From contig NZ_QPJD01000008.1 of NCBI RefSeq assembly GCF_003337375.1, positions 1 through 64,000 of the forward strand: 64,000 nucleotides of DNA, read 5' to 3'. Made by a program: the position numbers and the translations under genes. The notes beneath the pieces are model-generated. The model saw nothing but the letters and a program-made list of their open reading frames with translations, did not search any database and was not told where the DNA came from. Every line of letters starts with the position of its first letter. The stretch's first letter is position 1. The stretch is from Paenibacillus prosopidis (GTDB taxonomy: Bacteria; Bacillota; Bacilli; Paenibacillales; Paenibacillaceae). Below, one piece after another: positions 62,930-64,000 of this stretch.

Positions 62930-64000
62930 ATGTCAGCTAAAGCAGTGACAGGAGCGGGAGAAAGCTTGCTCCGCAACAAGTTTTTTCAAACGATTTTGTT
63001 ATCGAACGTATTGTTACAAATCGGGATTTGGGTGCGCAACTTTGCTATTTTGATGTATGTGACCGACAAGACGAACCAGGATCCGTTTGCCATCAGCTTG
63101 ATGGGCTTCGTAGAGTTTTTGCCGATTTTCGTATTCTCGTTTATCGGAGGAACGTTCGCAGATCGGTGGAAGCCACGGTTAACGATGATCTGGTGTGACT
63201 TTTTATCCGCCATATCCGTATTTGTTGTGCTCATTACGTTAGTTTACGGCTCGTGGCATATGGTTTATCTTGCGACGTTTGTATCGGCGATTTTGTCTCA
63301 GTTTTCACAGCCTTCCGCGATGAAGCTGTTCAAGCAGCACATTCCGGCCGAACAACTGCAATCTTCCATGGCGATGTTCCAATCGCTTATTGCTATCTTT
63401 ATGGTGATTGGGCCTTCGCTGGGCGTTATCTCATACCAAAAGTTCGGTATCGAGATTTCTATTGGCGTGATGGGCGTCGCGTTTCTATTGTCCGCTGTCG
63501 TCTTATTTCGTATCCCTCGCGACCGCGAGGTGGAACGGACGGAAGCGATGGTTGAGCGCAGGTTTAAACAGGATCTAAAAGATGGACTCATGTATGTATG
63601 GCGTAGTCCGGTGCTGAAGTCGCTTGGCGGAGTGTTCGCGCTTGCCGGAACCGCTGTCGGTATTGCCCAGACGTTAGGCTTGTTTATTGTATTGGAGCGG
63701 CTAGGTCAGCCTAAAGAGTTTTTGCAGTATTTAATGATGGTTAACGGGATTGCGATGCTCGTCGGCGGCGGGGCGGTTATGGTCATAGCCAAAAAAGTTT
63801 CGCCCCAAAAGCTGCTTGCGCTCGGCATACTGCTCAACTCGTTATGTATGGTCGGGACGGGATTATCGACGAGCGTTCCGCTTACGCTAGGGCTGCAGTT
63901 TATGGCCGGACTGGGATTTCCTTTGATCCATATCGGCATTAGCACGATAATTTTGCAATGGTCGGAGGAGTCGTTCGTCGGACGGGTGAACGGCGTGCTG
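62930..64000 (+). CDS. MFS transporter (MFS_3-like efflux type), cut by window end
   Basis: The frame from ATG 62930 is open to the last base (357 codons). AAGGGAGAG at 62910-62918 precedes it. Translation gives a polytopic protein with ILLSNVLLQIGIWVRNFAILMYV at the start, FIGGTFADRWKPRLTMIW as the loop 2-3 motif, and FSQPSAMKLFKQHIPAEQLQ, typical of the EntS/macrolide-efflux-like MFS_3 group. About 50-80 C-terminal residues are missing. It follows the GIY-YIG fusion gene by 46 bases and may share its transcript. Confidence 0.88.
   Translation, partial: MSAKAVTGAGESLLRNKFFQTILLSNVLLQIGIWVRNFAILMYVTDKTNQDPFAISLMGFVEFLPIFVFSFIGGTFADRWKPRLTMIWCDFLSAISVFVVLITLVYGSWHMVYLATFVSAILSQFSQPSAMKLFKQHIPAEQLQSSMAMFQSLIAIFMVIGPSLGVISYQKFGIEISIGVMGVAFLLSAVVLFRIPRDREVERTEAMVERRFKQDLKDGLMYVWRSPVLKSLGGVFALAGTAVGIAQTLGLFIVLERLGQPKEFLQYLMMVNGIAMLVGGGAVMVIAKKVSPQKLLALGILLNSLCMVGTGLSTSVPLTLGLQFMAGLGFPLIHIGISTIILQWSEESFVGRVNGVL

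Overview
The window looks like chromosomal DNA of a spore-forming Paenibacillaceae-type Firmicute (Paenibacillus or a close relative). This rests on YesM/YesN-type kinase and regulator genes beside lipoprotein sugar-binding proteins, SleB-like and YpeB-like spore genes, several CcpA (cre) boxes, strong AGGAGG ribosome binding sites with frequent TTG/GTG starts, intrinsic terminators at most operon ends, and many intracellular glycoside hydrolases. The genus is inferred, not proven. I see no rRNA, tRNA, CRISPR array, prophage or insertion sequence.

Layout. 1-6.3 kb: a PadR repressor with a double palindromic operator and three ABC multidrug exporters; the second and third form a BmrC/BmrD-like heterodimer. 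6.4-11.5 kb: DinB-like protein, dienelactone hydrolase, AEC transporter, AraC regulator and a YghZ-like aldo/keto reductase. 11.7-17.3 kb: a MacAB-like operon of ATPase, lipoprotein adaptor, very large FtsX-type permease, and a second ATPase that carries a C-terminal AbrB/SpoVT-like domain. 17.7-23.9 kb: a winged-helix regulator with an unrecognised C-terminal domain, facing an SDR - sensor kinase - binding protein - LacI operon. 24.5-27.9 kb: two unrecognised membrane proteins, a secreted pre-toxin/C-terminal toxin protein and a probable immunity protein. 27.9-29.1 kb: a decayed flavoprotein gene, then a ZTP riboswitch and folD. 29.1-34.2 kb: a YtrA-type GntR/ABC operon and a YpeB-like gene. 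34.3-38.5 kb: a hypothetical gene, a secreted alginate-lyase-like enzyme with ricin and AbfB modules, a small protein and a SleB-like hydrolase. 38.7-41.1 kb: intergenic repeats, a second ZTP riboswitch in front of a DJ-1/PfpI gene, and an ArsR-SRPBCC pair preceded by a 31-codon ORF.

41.2-48.8 kb is a mannan/manno-oligosaccharide locus. GH113 mannanase, cellobiose-2-epimerase-like enzyme and GH130 phosphorylase lie on the minus strand. Divergent from them are a binding protein, two permeases and a YesN-like response regulator. The binding protein resembles the one at 21.5 kb, which is coupled to a sensor kinase that has no response regulator or permeases of its own. The two loci look like the separated halves of one sensing and uptake system.

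48.9-64 kb: an ABC exporter, a LysM/M23 protein, a GH2 beta-galactosidase with a large palindromic operator, an MFS/HxlR pair, aldose 1-epimerase, a lone LytTR regulator, a 6-phosphogluconolactonase-like protein, an Fsr-like MFS transporter, a DUF2087-like/GIY-YIG fusion protein, and an MFS gene cut by the window end.

The most interesting items are the toxin locus with its unexplained membrane proteins and possible AUA start, the ZTP riboswitch controlling a DJ-1/PfpI gene, the ABC ATPase-AbrB fusion, the split kinase/response-regulator system, and the regulator-GIY-YIG fusion with an internal start.
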